From the NCBI GenBank assembly GCA_015183035.1, contig JACZZP010000011.1, forward strand, positions 1,612,001-1,676,000: a stretch of 64,000 bases of DNA. The letters run 5' to 3'. This stretch comes from Meloidogyne chitwoodi (Eukaryota > Nematoda > Chromadorea > Rhabditida > Meloidogynidae). The position numbers and the translations under genes are program-made. Positions 32,742-46,555 of this stretch are shown here, piece by piece. A model generated the notes under the pieces. The model was not told the origin of the DNA and made no database searches. It saw only the letters and a list, made by a program, of their open reading frames with translations. Each line of letters begins with the position of its first letter. Position 1 is the first letter of the stretch.

Positions 32742-35700
32742 ATGGAGGTTTACAAAAGTAGTGAAAATAATTTTGAGGGTTTAGACGAAAATTCAGCAAT
32801 GGATCAATCTAATGTTAATGTTCGGGCTTTAACTGGTAAATACTCGTCCTAATTTTTTAAACAAATATTTAAAATTATAATTTATTGTATTTTACTTTTG
32901 TGGATCCTGTTATTTAACTACTACCAAATTCGTTTCTAATTTTGACAATTTCAAAATTAATACTATCAGTTATAGTTGATCCAGGATATGTGGGGATATT
33001 TTAAAAATATGATTAACACAACTATAAGATCGAGACTTTAATGATTTTTTAAATTTTTCTGCTAAATTTATTGAGGGTTAGTGGGTTTTACCAGTAATGT
33101 TTCTTTTTTAAATGGACATTGTAGAATGTTGACTGAACTTGCTAAAAGCCATCAGTGAATATAAGCTGTTTGTGCTTATATGATACTATACAAATATTTT
33201 GTTTGAGAATATTTAGTTTTAAAATTATAAATTAACTTGTTTATAACAATCAACTTTAGACATTTTTTATTTTAAATTTTATGTAGGTGAAGAAAAAACA
33301 AAGTCTCAGAAGAAAGTAACTGGCAAATCTTTGTTGGCTTATCCAGTGTCAGGCATTTGTCCTATCTGTAATAAAATATTAAAGGAAAGCAGTTGGAACC
33401 AACACATTAATGGACAACATAGAGAATTTTTGGATTATGATGCTAGTTATGCGATGCTTTTTTCGGAATCCAACGTTAGTTATTTTTAATATTTTCAAAA
33501 ATGTATATTATGTAGTTTTTTCTTGGAACACATATACTAACATAAATCTTTGTGGATATATTAGTTTAAGTAAACGTTAAACCTCTTTATTTAGAAAATA
33601 TGTCTGTAAAATTTTCACGTGTGTAAACTAAACCTAATAAATAAAATATAAATTCCATAAGGAGTATGATTGAATTATTTTTAATTTTGTTTACGTGTTT
33701 GATAGAGAAAGAAATGTAAAAGTTTAACCCCGGGCAGGCGTCGATCCTGCGACCTCCTTCGGCTATTGCTAGGCGCTTTCGCTCACCATCTTAGGTTCTC
33801 TGTCCGACTGAGCTACCGGGGCGCTGCTTTCACTTTCTCTTTTATAGATCTTAAACCCCCGCCTAAGCGTTTTAACTGCTAACAGCGATCTCCCTTACAA
33901 TAGCATGAATCTAAGGGAAATGTAAATTCATTTGTTACCTTAGTTTTACCTTTTATTTATTTTTTATTAAAAAAGTAAAAATACGTTTTTAGGTTCGTGC
34001 CTTTATTAAGAAAACATTGACTAAATTAGGATATGATCGCAATCATAATCATATTGTTCAACTGGCAGATCTTGTTATTTTTGCTGATAAGTATGGATAC
34101 TACAGGTTTTTAAAAACAAAGCTTTAATAAGATAACTATCCCTTCATATTGAAACATGATATGTGAACAAATCATTTTTTATCTGAGAGTCCAATTCGAT
34201 CACTTCATTGCGAAAAACCTTTAATGGTCTAGCCTTGTGAAAGATCAAACTATTTAATAATAATTTTTAATGAATTAATGTTTTAGCGAAGGACTGCGCA
34301 ATATTGGAAATTATGTTTCAAGCCTGACACAAGGAATTATTAATATTGAAGGTTTTTTCTCTTTAATTAAGTGTTAAAATTTATTTAAGGTCAACCAACA
34401 ATTATTAGACAAAATGGTGGAGTTGCTCATGTGGACGGAAGCCAATGTTTTGGTGTTGTTACTGGGAATTTTTGCACGGATCTCGCTTTAAATCTGTCTT
34501 TCAAATATGGAATTGGAGTTGTTACAACTAATGCGCACCTTCTTGGTCCTAAACATTTTTATATTCAAAGAATGGTAAAGTCAGGATGTTCGGTATGTCA
34601 ATTGATTTAACTTTTCCTTAATATTGAAAAGTTACCATACATCGTGGTAAACTTTCATATATATTTATTACCGACACCGTCTTTCGGTAAGATTTTTAGA
34701 GCTTTTAAAAATTCGTTTAATTTTATCGAATTTATTAAATATTTGTCCAACTAAAATTCTTATAGGTTTTTCAGAATTAGATATTTCTATGTTGATTTCT
34801 ATATTTTATTATAAATTTACATATAAATTTCCAAGAAACATTCTTATTCTTTTAATTTCTCATTTTTTCATGAGCTTGATTTACCTCATTTAAAATTTTT
34901 TTTAGGGTTTCGTCTACAATTTTGGTTCTTCAATTAGCATTAATAAAAAAAGTGTTTTTTACGAAATACCTGAGGACAAAATTTATGAACAACTTAGGAT
35001 TGTTTTGTCTTTCTTCGCTGAAGATTTTACCGAACTGGTTTGTATTTTTGTATACACTCATTTCAACTTACATAGCCATAAATCTTTTTTGGTACGAATG
35101 AATAGGAAAATCAATTTCCTATTGTGAAACTTTTTTTCTTGGTGAAAAGTTAGTCTTAATTGACAATGCTCCTTGATATTTTATTTTTGAAAAATTTAAA
35201 AATTTGCGATTAATGGATTAATTAAAAATACTTTTTATTTTTAGGGTCAATGTTTTTTCGTTAGAGGTCGTTATACCGTACAGGCTATTTCTGATGAGAA
35301 TGTGAGAATTTATTTTAAAAATAGTCTAATATCAATTACTGTCTTTAAGAGTAAGACAAATTTTTTGATTTTTTGATCGTTTACCAAAAATAATCGCATT
35401 TTTTACTAAAATTTAAGTCTTTTATAACTATTAGGTTTAACCTAAAAATCATAATGTTTAAAATTTTTCAGATGGAAGAATTTGCTTTCTCTAATAAACG
35501 TTACGAAGCTTATGACATTCTTTTTGCTGAGTTACATGGAGGTTTTCGTTATTCGCAAGATGATATCTCGAACAAAATTCTTTCAGTTGTTGTGAGTTTA
35601 TTTTAATAATATTTCATTATTTAATTTTATAAATTTAAAAATTTAATTGAACTACATTTAGCCTGATGATTGTGATGACAACATGGATTGGACTAAGGAT

Positions 35701-35748
35701 ATGATTCCTTTCAAGCCTAGTACAAGTGGACGTAACAACCCTCTCTAG
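32742..35748 (+). CDS. C2H2 zinc finger + Ldh_2-type dehydrogenase-like protein, copy B
   Basis: Nine exons (32742-32835, 33287-33474, 33993-34105, 34287-34351, 34390-34592, 34906-35037, 35245-35301, 35472-35591, 35662-35748) give 352 aa. The finger CPICNKILKESSWNQHINGQ then H lies near residue 56 and has the same spacing as copy A. The Ldh_2-like part begins VRAFIKKTLTKLGYDRN, then LVIFADKYGYYSEGLRNIGN, GGVAHVDGSQCFGVVTGNF, LSFKYGIGVVTTNAHLLGPK and GFVYNFGSS. The catalytic SHG motif is YSEG, and NSNHFG has become TNAHLLG, so the key His is lost as in copy A. Exon boundaries and phases match copy A through most of the gene, which shows a duplicated gene and not two independent fusions. Function unknown; pseudoenzyme inferred. 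Confidence 0.83.
33727..33832 (-). tRNA. tRNA-like gene, anticodon not assigned
   Basis: Antisense, in the second intron of the zinc-finger gene. The acceptor arms pair (GCCCCGG with CCGGGGT), the A box TAGCTCAGTCGG is perfect, the T arm is GCAGG/CCTGC around ATCGACG, and a TTTT terminator follows about 8 bases on. At 106 nt it is too long for a plain tRNA: about 23 extra bases lie between the D arm and the variable loop, and no clean anticodon stem forms, nor does a T33-type loop. Either it has an intron, or it is a tRNA pseudogene. A tRNA structure search would decide. Confidence 0.5.
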
Positions 35749-36219
35749 GGTTATAACTCAAGAATTTTCAGTTCTTTAAAAGAATTTTGACTAAAATTCA
35801 TAATTTGTTAACATATATTTTCGTTAAATAAGTGGAATAAAAATTTAAAAAATAAATAAAAAATCCTTGAGTAGACTACATATAATTAATATAATTATTA
35901 AAAAATAAAGCCATATGATAGGATAAATTATTTGCGACGTTTCTTTTATCACAAGTAATTTGCTCTCAAGTTTTGTAAAATTTTCATGAAATACTCGTTA
36001 AAGTTATTAAATCTCATTAAGATAAGAATAACTCAATTTGTTGCTAATGAAACCTATCCAGCTTTTTTCGTATGTGAAAACATATTGATCTTGTATAATC
36101 TTTGAAAATCATCGACTAAAAATAAAATTTTTGGACTGAATTAGGGATTCCTCGTTCAAGACCTAGGCATGATTTTCATTATTCCGATCCAGGATTTCTA
36201 AAAAAAGCTTTACTTGGAT
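35749..36219. other. AT-rich spacer
   Basis: Downstream of the zinc-finger gene. Nothing recognised beyond probable 3' UTR. Confidence 0.35.
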
Positions 36220-36227
36220 GAAATTAT

Positions 36228-36438
36228 GGCAGGCCGACACTTCCGGACCGACATTTCCGGACCAACGCTTCTGGACTCAAACTTCTGGTCCAAAACTTGG
36301 ATATATATTTAGTACCATGCTACAAAGTTGTTGAATAAATTATTATACCAATTGGTCCTTTAAAGAGGGAAATAAACTAATTTCTTTGTAAACTTTTGTG
36401 GGCGTCCGGAAATGTCGGTCCGGAAGTGTCGCTCTACC
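36228..36438. mobile_element. MITE, word CCGACATTTCCGGA
   Basis: 211 bp, ends GG(C/T)AG..CGACACTTCCGGA, perfect 8-bp duplication GAAATTAT (36220-36227 and 36439-36446). Each arm has two to four variants of CCGACATTTCCGGA. Confidence 0.88.
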
Positions 36439-36446
36439 GAAATTAT

Positions 36447-36759
36447 ATCTTAATTAAAGGAGAGACAATTTATTTCTCCTTTTTATAATATTATACCTAT
36501 TTTAATTAAAATTTTTTTATAAAAAGTTTTATTTACTGAAAGTTCTGGTTATTTTCATTTTATAATTGAAATTTTTCAATTTTTTGTTAATTATTTAAAA
36601 TATATTTTCTTACTTTATAATTAAAATAAAAATAAATCTATTAATATTTTGGTCAATAAATTCTACAAATATTAAATATTTGTTCCAAATTGTTTTTACT
36701 ACATAAATTTTCTAATAATAAAATTATAAATCCTTCTATTTATTTTTATTTCCCTTTCA
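36447..36759. other. AT-rich spacer
   Basis: Between a MITE and the stop codon of the cysteine-rich gene. Nothing recognised. Confidence 0.35.
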
Positions 36760-37616
36760 TTATTTCTGTATCATCCCCACAAAATGTTCATTGAACAATT
36801 CGCTAAAACCAGAGAAAGCTCCAACAGAATGGGATCCTTAATATTTAATTAATATTTTAATTAGAAAATATAATATATTTTTTACTTTTGCTAATTATTG
36901 AAGGTGATAAGGGTTTGCATATGTGCTGAGAAAAACAACTGACCATCGACCTAAGAAATTTATTTTTTTGTGACTTTTTAATTTTTTCCTTACTTAAGAC
37001 ATTCACACATTCCGCTTTTACATTCATCTTTGTCAGCTAAAGAGCATTCAGAATACATCATTTCACAATTTGTTTCATTTCTAAAAACTTTACCAGGAGA
37101 AGTATCATTACATTTTTGTAAAATTGTTAAAGAAATTTTACAAATTCTAAGGTCTTGAAAACACCTTTTAAAAATATTTAAAATAATTTTAAAAAATATT
37201 TAAATTATTTACTTGCATTCATAAAGATTGAATTTATCATTAGAGTCAAATACTTTATTGCAATCTTCAGCGGTAGTAGTAGAATCACAATATATCAAAG
37301 CAAAAATAGATAACAATATTGTTAAAAACAATGTTTTTCTTGAAAATAATAATTAGTAATTTAATTTTTTTAGTTTAATATAAAAAGTTTATTTCTGTTT
37401 AAATTAAAAACTGTTTTTTTTATAATTACACAAAGGTTATTTAATAAAATATTATTTATTAAATTATTGTTATTAAAAGGATCAGGATCCTGAAATAAAA
37501 TTGAGGAGATTATCCTGAAGAAAATTTATTAAAAAATTTGCTGATCCTGATTCCGATAATTACATTTTTATTAAAAAAATGTAAGTAAATAATTATATTA
37601 CGTACAATGTCTGCAT
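36760..37616 (-). CDS. small secreted cysteine-rich protein (family S, copy 1)
   Basis: Exons 37616-37606, 37338-37213, 37164-36994, 36950-36886 and 36836-36760 give 149 aa. A signal peptide (KTLFLTILLSIFALIYC) is split from the start codon by an intron, as in every member. The mature part has the family pattern: one Cys near the start (EDCNKVF), YECKCFQDLRIC, QKCND, NCEMMYSECSLADKDECK, GMCECLK, then SCFSQHICKPL. The last exon (SVGAFSGFSELFNEHF) matches copy 5 (SVNQFSGINEFVTEN). The Cys layout faintly recalls GDNF/GAS1-type domains, but I do not claim homology. Secretion is inferred; a host or endogenous role is unknown. Exon 1 (11 bp) is the least certain part. Confidence 0.75.
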
Positions 37617-38189
37617 AGGTAATTAAATTGTTTCAAGCAGATGATATCTAAAATAAATTTTTTATTAAATATTTTTATTAAATTTAATAAATAAATTTTA
37701 AAATATATTTCTTATATAAATAAAAAATATTTTAGTTGGGACAATAACAACAAAGGAAATAATAAATTTAATATTTATTAAAAATAATATTGTTTGTTTT
37801 AAATAACCGGTTCGTTTTATTTTTAATAATTTTAGTTTATTTTAAAAAGTTTAAATAAATTGATATAAAAAATAAAATTAGATTAATATATTAAATTTTA
37901 TTATTCTAAAAAATTTTAATAAAACTAGTAGATAAATACATTATTTTGAAAGGAGATAATTGAGAGATAGTAACCCGCGACAAAACAGCCGCGACTAAAC
38001 GGTCGTGTCTATAATTTCCTATTTTTAAAATTGATAAAATTTTTATACAATATTTTTGTTGTCTATGTACTTTTGTTGATTTTCTAATTAGAACATTAGG
38101 TTTTTTGTATACTTTTGATATTTTAAATTATAAGTATTATTACTTGAGCTTAAATAAAGTTAATAAACCGAAATAATTTAATTTTATTT
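37617..38189. other. AT-rich spacer between divergent genes
   Basis: Shared upstream region of the cysteine-rich gene (minus) and lysyl-tRNA synthetase (plus). 37975-38010 is GC-richer (AACCCGCGACAAAACAGCCG) and may be a worn element arm. Confidence 0.35.
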
Positions 38190-40669
<2,480 letters not shown>

Positions 40670-41062
40670 TACATAAAATGACTTTATATTGGGGAAATGC
40701 TTTTAAAGAATTTTTTTGTTTTTAAAGAAGAAGAAAATTCTTTTGTTCAAATCACACATTTTTAATTATTTTAATTTCCATTTTTTGTTAATGTTTTTGT
40801 GTGTATTTGTAATAAATTGTTATTTTTTTAGTTAAAATTTTTTTTGAAAATGTTGATGAAAGGGAGAAAATATTTGTGGTATTAAATATTTTTTTTCGTA
40901 AAATTTTATTAAGAGAATTATAATTATTTAAAAAATATTTTTTATTTAATATTATAGGAGACATTATATAATATTTTTAGTAATATATGATTAATCTACA
41001 TAATAATAGGAGAGTTAAATAACATCACAGTTGAATAGTTTTATTCATCAATTCTTTAACAT
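40670..41062. other. AT-rich convergent spacer
   Basis: 3' UTRs of the synthetase gene (plus) and of the cysteine-rich gene (minus). AATAAA-like strings occur near 40810; nothing else recognised. Confidence 0.4.
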
Positions 41063-41752
41063 TTAAATATTTTCACTAACAAATTGATTAATTCCAGGTG
41101 CCGTATTTCTAATATTCGAATTGGCTCCTTAATATTTAATTTAATATAATTTAATTATATTATTTACTTTTTTTAATTGCTGTTTCCTTCAATGGAGGAC
41201 ATGTTTTATCATTCATACAGCCAATAAATGTTCTAAAAAATAATAAATTAAAATATTATTTATTTAAAAATACTTAAAACATTTACACATTCCAATTTTA
41301 CATTCATCTTTAGAAGAACAATCAGAATATATTAAATCACAATTATTTAAACTTTTAAAATATTCATTAAGTGTATTAGTATTACAGGTCAAGTGAAATA
41401 TTAAAGAATATTTGCATATTTGAAGGTCTTGAAAACATCTAAAATAAAATATTTAAAAATTATTTAAAATTCTTAATTTATTTATTTACCTGCATTCAGT
41501 ATAATTATATATTTCTTTAGAAGCATAAACGTTATTACATTCATCAAGAGAAGGTTCAGCATTTATATTGGAATAAATAATAAATATTATTAATAAAATA
41601 AACAAATATTTTCTAAAAAATAAAATAAATAAATATTTTATAATTTTAAATTAAAAATAATTCAAAGCTTTTTAATAAACAAAAAATTAAAAATATTTTT
41701 TTAAATAAATAAATAAAATCACTTACATTGAAAGAATTGAGAAGTTCATCAT
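41063..41752 (-). CDS. small secreted cysteine-rich protein (family S, copy 2)
   Basis: Exons 41752-41727, 41612-41490, 41438-41274, 41232-41168 and 41127-41063 give 147 aa. Starts MMNFSILSIKYLFILLIIFI, a strong signal peptide broken by the first intron in the same phase as the other copies. Family landmarks: SLDECNNVYASKE, CFQDLQIC, NNCDLIYSDCSSKDECK, IGMCKCFK, FIGCMNDKTCPPLKE and the short last exon TAPGINQFVSENI. Closest to copies 5 and 6. First of three neighbouring minus/plus members at 41-45.5 kb; spacing of a few hundred bases suggests tandem and inverted duplication. Confidence 0.82.
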
Positions 41753-42404
41753 ATTTATTTTTAATATTTTTCACAAATTATTTAAAAAATAAATTTTAAG
41801 AGTATTTTAATTTAATTTCTGAAACTTTAAATAAGTCAGAAAATTAATTAAAAAATATTAAACATTTACCTATTATTTTTTTTTAAAATTATTTTAAATT
41901 AAATTAAAATAAACAAACAAAATTACTTACAAAAAAAATACCTAAATATTTATAATATTTTTTAAATTATTAAAATAATTAAAAGTAAACAAACACTTTA
42001 TAATTTTTTTAAATTTTTGTTTTTAATTTAAATCAAGTTTTTTAAATTTTTATCAAACCATTAAATCAAAAAAAAATTAAAAAAGTACTTTTAAGTACTT
42101 CCTCCTCTTTTACTTTAAAAAATAAATAAAATTATTTTTTTTTAATTATTAAACTTTTTTTAAAAAAAGCACTAAATCACCCAACGATACTTAAAATTTA
42201 AAATTATCGAGAACATTATTTCACACATTTTGATAATTATTGGAGTGATAAATTTAATTTTTTTATTTTTGCTAAAAGTTTTAAATTAAATAAAATTTTA
42301 AATAAAAATTAAAAAATTATTTATTTATTTTTAATAAAAATGTTCTACATATTTTTCAAAATAAATCTAATTTTCTAATATTTTCATTTATTTTAATAAT
42401 TTTC

Positions 42405-43039
42405 TTAAAAATATCCATCCATAAATTCACCAAAATTTGTAGCATCATTAAATGAACGAATTTCTTTAAAAAATAATTAATAAAATAATATTATAATTAA
42501 AATAAATAAATACTTTTATCTGATGTTTCTGAATCAATTAATTTTGTATTAGTTAATGGTTTACATTTTTTTTGTAAAATACAATCAATCATTGAACTAA
42601 AAATTAATTAATTAAAATAAAATAATTTAATTAATTTTACTTTAAACATTCACAAAGTCCAATTTCACAGTCATTTTTCTTCAGAGAACATTGTGAATAA
42701 ATATCTTTACAGGGTTTAGTAAAAGGATTATCTTTTGGAAAAGTCTCTTTTGTACATTTACCAGAAATAACATTTGATAAAAGACAAACAGGATAATCTT
42801 GAAAACATCTTAAAATTAAATTAATTAATTAAAATTAATTAAATTAAATTACTTGCATTCCTTTGGTATATATTTATCTTGAGATTTCATAACAGAATCA
42901 CATTGTTCTATTGTTGGAGAAGAATTTATTTTATAAATTGATAATAATATTGAAAATATTATTATAATATTCCTAAAAAATAATTAAAAATTAAATTAAT
43001 TTTTAAAATTTAAATAATAATAATATTTTACATTGTCAT
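42405..43039 (-). CDS. small secreted cysteine-rich protein (family S, copy 3)
   Basis: Exons 43039-43032, 42972-42853, 42808-42641, 42596-42514 and 42463-42405 give 145 aa. MTM is followed across the intron by NIIIIFSILLSIYKINSS (signal peptide), then PTIEQCDSVMKS, CFQDYPVC, GKCTKETFPKDN, PCKDIYSQCSLKKNDCE, IGLCECLK and MIDCILQKKCKPL. The C-terminal exon (RSFNDATNFGEFMDGYF) differs from the SGINEFV type of other copies. The gene runs divergently from copy 4, with about 480 bp between start codons. Confidence 0.8.
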
Positions 43040-43523
43040 CTGTCTCTCAGTATAAATTTTGTAGAAATAAAAATATATATTTTATTCTAAAAAACTTTAA
43101 TTAATTTTTAGTAATTTTAAAAAATTAATAATACATTTTTTTTAAATTATAATAAGCTAATTCTTCTGACATTGTATTCTCAAATTAATACAATTATTTA
43201 TTTTTAGGTATTTTAAATTTATATATAATTACCTATTTTCTTTAAATTAGACTTTTTGTTTAATAAATTTTATTTTTATTCTTTTTTTTAATAAAATTTT
43301 TTTTTAATTTAATATTTTATGTGTAAATAGAAATTAATTTAAAAAATTAAAAACAGGTTATTTTCTAATAAGTTTATTATTTTAGATCAGAGTTGTCAAC
43401 AAAACAAAATAATTTATTATATTTTAAATTAATTAATAATAATGTCATTTTTTAAATTAAATATTTATTTAATTTTATATAATACTAGAAATCTTGTCAA
43501 AATAAAAATATTAATTTATATCT

Positions 43524-44233
43524 ATGAAATTATTATTAATAATATTATTATTAATTTATTATTTTTATATAATAAATGGTACTAATAAAATATTAGATGA
43601 ATGCAAAATTAAAGATAATATTAATGATTATTTACATAATTGTTTTTTGTAAGAATTAAACTTTAAATAAAAATATTATTCTTAAAAAGAAAAAATTGGG
43701 AACATTTAGAGAGGGTAGGTGATCCTTAAAAAAGGAAATACAATAATTTTAATTTAATTTATTAATTTAATTTTATATTTTATTAGTTGTTATCAAGAAT
43801 TATTAATTTGTCTCTTTTCAACAGAAATGAAGTGTGATATGGATAAAAGTTTTAAAAATAAAGAATATTTTTTTGATTATTCAAATTGTAAAGATAAATA
43901 TTCTGGATGTTCTACTGCTGAGAAAAATGGATGTTTAGATGGTTATTGTAATTGTGAAAAGTATTTATTTAATTTAAATTAATTTAAATTAAATTTAAAT
44001 ATTTTAGATTAATGATTGATTGTATAATTAAAAATAAATGTAATCCTTTACCTAATAAAAAATTAAATAATTCAATGTATCAATTTTATTGGTTTATCAC
44101 AAATTATAAAATTGATTCAAAAATTACTATGGATAAATTAAAACCTATAAATACATCATTTGCTTTATTTAATTATTTTAATGGAATATTTAATTATTTT
44201 TTAATTAAATTAAATAATTATTTTTTTAAATAA
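43524..44233 (+). CDS. small secreted cysteine-rich protein (family S, copy 4, divergent tail)
   Basis: Exons 43524-43648, 43787-43960 and 44008-44233 give 174 aa. The signal peptide (MKLLLIILLLIYYFYIING) is here on the first exon, without the separate start exon seen in the other copies. Then ILDECKIKDN, FCYQELLICLFS, NCKDKYSGCSTAEKNGCLDG, YCNCEK and LMIDCIIKNKCNPLPNKKL. Exon 3 runs on into about 50 Asn/Phe/Tyr-rich residues with no counterpart in other copies, so the two last exons of the family have been replaced by read-through of a lost donor; alternatively a donor was missed. Confidence 0.75.
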
Positions 44234-44742
44234 ATAAATTAAAAAACTGGTTTAAATTACTTAGTAATTAATTTTAAAATTAATTTAAAAAATACTATTA
44301 AAAAAATAAAAGAAATAAATTTATTTAAGTAAATAACAAATAATAATATATTATTATTATTATTTTAAAAAAAAATTATTTCCTTAATTTTAACAATTAA
44401 AATTTAAAATTGTTTATATTAAAAAAAAGAAAAAATTAATTAATTAATTATAAAATATTTAAAAAAAAATAAATAAAAAAATAAATAAATTGTTTAGTAC
44501 TTTAATTTAATATTTTGATTTAAAAAATAAAATAAACTTGATTTAAATTAAACTTTTAATTAATTATTTTAGACTAAATTTCTTTTTTTTCTTTTAATTA
44601 TTAAATAATAAATATTTAAAATTTTTAATTAAATTTTTGTCTTATTTAAAGGTTTAAATATTTTATTAAATTAAAATATAATCCTAAAATTTCTTTAATT
44701 TTATTTAAATAATTTCTGAATTAAATTGTATTAATTCTCTTA
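44234..44742. other. AT-rich spacer
   Basis: Between copies 4 and 5. Almost only A/T; nothing recognised. Confidence 0.4.
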
Positions 44743-45514
44743 ATGCTTTCAACGTATGTAGTATTTATTTAATTAATAAAATATTAAATAAAATAATTAA
44801 TTTATGCTTTTATTAAATCATAAAGCTTTATTTAAATTATTTTTAACTAAAAATTATTTTTTTTTTTAATTTAAAATTATAAAATATTTTATTTATTTTT
44901 TAAGAAAATTTATATTAATTGTATTATTAATATTTATTGGTTATTTAAATATAAATTGTGAACCAACTATTGAAGAATGTAATAAAGTTTGGAATTCTGA
45001 AGAAATATTTAATTATACTGATTGCATGTAAATAAATATAAAAAATAATTTAAATAAAAATATTTTAATAATTTCCTAATTATTTAAAAAGGGACTTTAT
45101 TTTAGGAAATATATTTTAATTAATTTTAGATGTTATCAAGAAGATTTAATTTGTAAATATGCCTTACAAGTTCACTTTACTTGTGAATATGATACACTTA
45201 AAGATTATTTTACTAATTTAAAATCATGTGATGTAATATTACCTGATTGTTCTTCTAATAATAATAATAAATGTAAAATTGGAATGTGTAATTGTTTTAA
45301 GTAATTTTTTAATTTTAAATAATTTAAAAATTATTTTGAGATCATTAATTGGTTGTATGAATGAAAATAAATGTACTCCAGTAAAGGAATCAACAATTAC
45401 TAAAAGTAAAATAATTAAATAAAATTAATAAAATTAATAAATTAAGGAGACAGTTCAGTTAATCAATTTTCTGGAATTAATGAATTTGTTACTGAAAATA
45501 TTTATAAAAAATAA
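44743..45514 (+). CDS. small secreted cysteine-rich protein (family S, copy 5)
   Basis: Exons 44743-44753, 44905-45027, 45130-45300, 45341-45405 and 45447-45514 give 145 aa. An 11-bp start exon (MLST) joins KFILIVLLIFIGYLNINC (signal peptide). Then EPTIEECNKVW, CYQEDLICKYALQ, SCDVILPDCSSNNNNKCK, IGMCNCFK, LIGCMNENKCTPVKE and SVNQFSGINEFVTENIYKK. Closest relative is copy 6 at 54.5 kb on the opposite strand, so the pair arose by duplication with inversion or by inverted insertion. All eleven or so Cys of the family pattern are present. Confidence 0.83.
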
Positions 45515-45773
45515 ATATATAATTAAAAGAATTAAATAAAATTAAATATATATTAAATAAATTAATTAAATCTTTTTTTTAATTAAACAAGTTTAATTAT
45601 GTACGTTACTTATTAGTTGATAAAAATTAATTTTATTTAAATTTATAAAAATTGGGTTATTTTAAAAAATTACTATAATATAATTATAATATTATTTATT
45701 ATTTTTAAAAATAATAATAAAAAATTCTTTCTATTTTTCTCACAAAATATATTGTAATTTCAAACATTTTTAT

Positions 45774-46120
45774 TTAATAAAAAATTTCTTGATAAACTTC
45801 AAGACCAATTCGAATTCTTTAAAAAAATAATTAATTTTTTTAATAAATTAAAATCTTTAAAAATTAAAAATAATACCCAACATAGCCAAAAGAAATAATT
45901 ATAATTAATATAAGAAATGATTTAATAAAATTGTTTTCTGAACGTATTTTTTGATTACAAGTTGGACAAATATTATTCTAAAAATAAAATAAATTTATTA
46001 AAATTATTTTAAATTATTTACATTATTTAATTGATTAATATTTTTTTGATTATTATTTACATTATAATTAGGTGGTTTTTCCATTATTTTATTATCATAA
46101 TTAGGTGGAGGTATATTCAT
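45774..46120 (-). CDS. half-LITAF protein (L1)
   Basis: Exons 46120-46022, 45977-45877 and 45816-45774 give 80 aa. PPPNYDNKIMEKPPNY resembles the PPxY-rich N-termini of LITAF proteins, and NNICPTCNQKIRSENNFIKS is the first zinc knuckle followed by a hydrophobic stretch (FLILIIIISFGYVG). The third exon is replaced by the short tail RIGLEVYQEIFY, so the HxCxxC knuckle is absent and zinc cannot be bound in the usual way. L3 (48788-49122) has the same truncated plan, with a different short tail, so this is an inherited form and not a one-off break. It runs divergently from the LITAF-claudin gene, start codons 435 bp apart. Confidence 0.7.
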
Positions 46121-46555
46121 TGTTTTGAAGAATTAATTAATTAATTTAAATAATTAAATTTTATTTAATATAAAAAAGAAATCGCTAAGATTTATTTTAG
46201 TTAAATATAAATTATTATTTTCTTTAAATTTAATATGGACCTTATTTGTTAGATTATTAGAAAGAGTGTTAAATTTGTTAAATAAATAAATTAATTATTA
46301 TTTAAATAAAATAATATTTTGTTTACTAAGAATATTAAATTAAATAAAAATTAATGTTTTTTAAATTTTTAAGTACAAATTTAAAGAATAAGAGAAAAAG
46401 TGATTGATATTTGTTTTTTAAATAAAACAAGTTTTATTTATTTAATTGACTTACTAATTAATTAATTAATTAAATAAAATGAGAAAAAAGAAATAATCAA
46501 ATAAAAAATAAAATATATAATTTAAATTAATAAAAAATTATTTCTTTTTAAAACA
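46121..46555. promoter_or_regulatory. divergent promoter region with conserved block
   Basis: 46310-46500 contains GTTTACTAAGAAT, TTTTTAAGTACAAATTTAA, AAAAAGTGATT and TTTTATTTATTTAATTGACT in that order. The same series recurs at 49370-49590 between L3 and L4 and, inverted, at 55960-56165 upstream of cysteine-rich copy 6. Likely a promoter copied with the genes. Confidence 0.5.
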
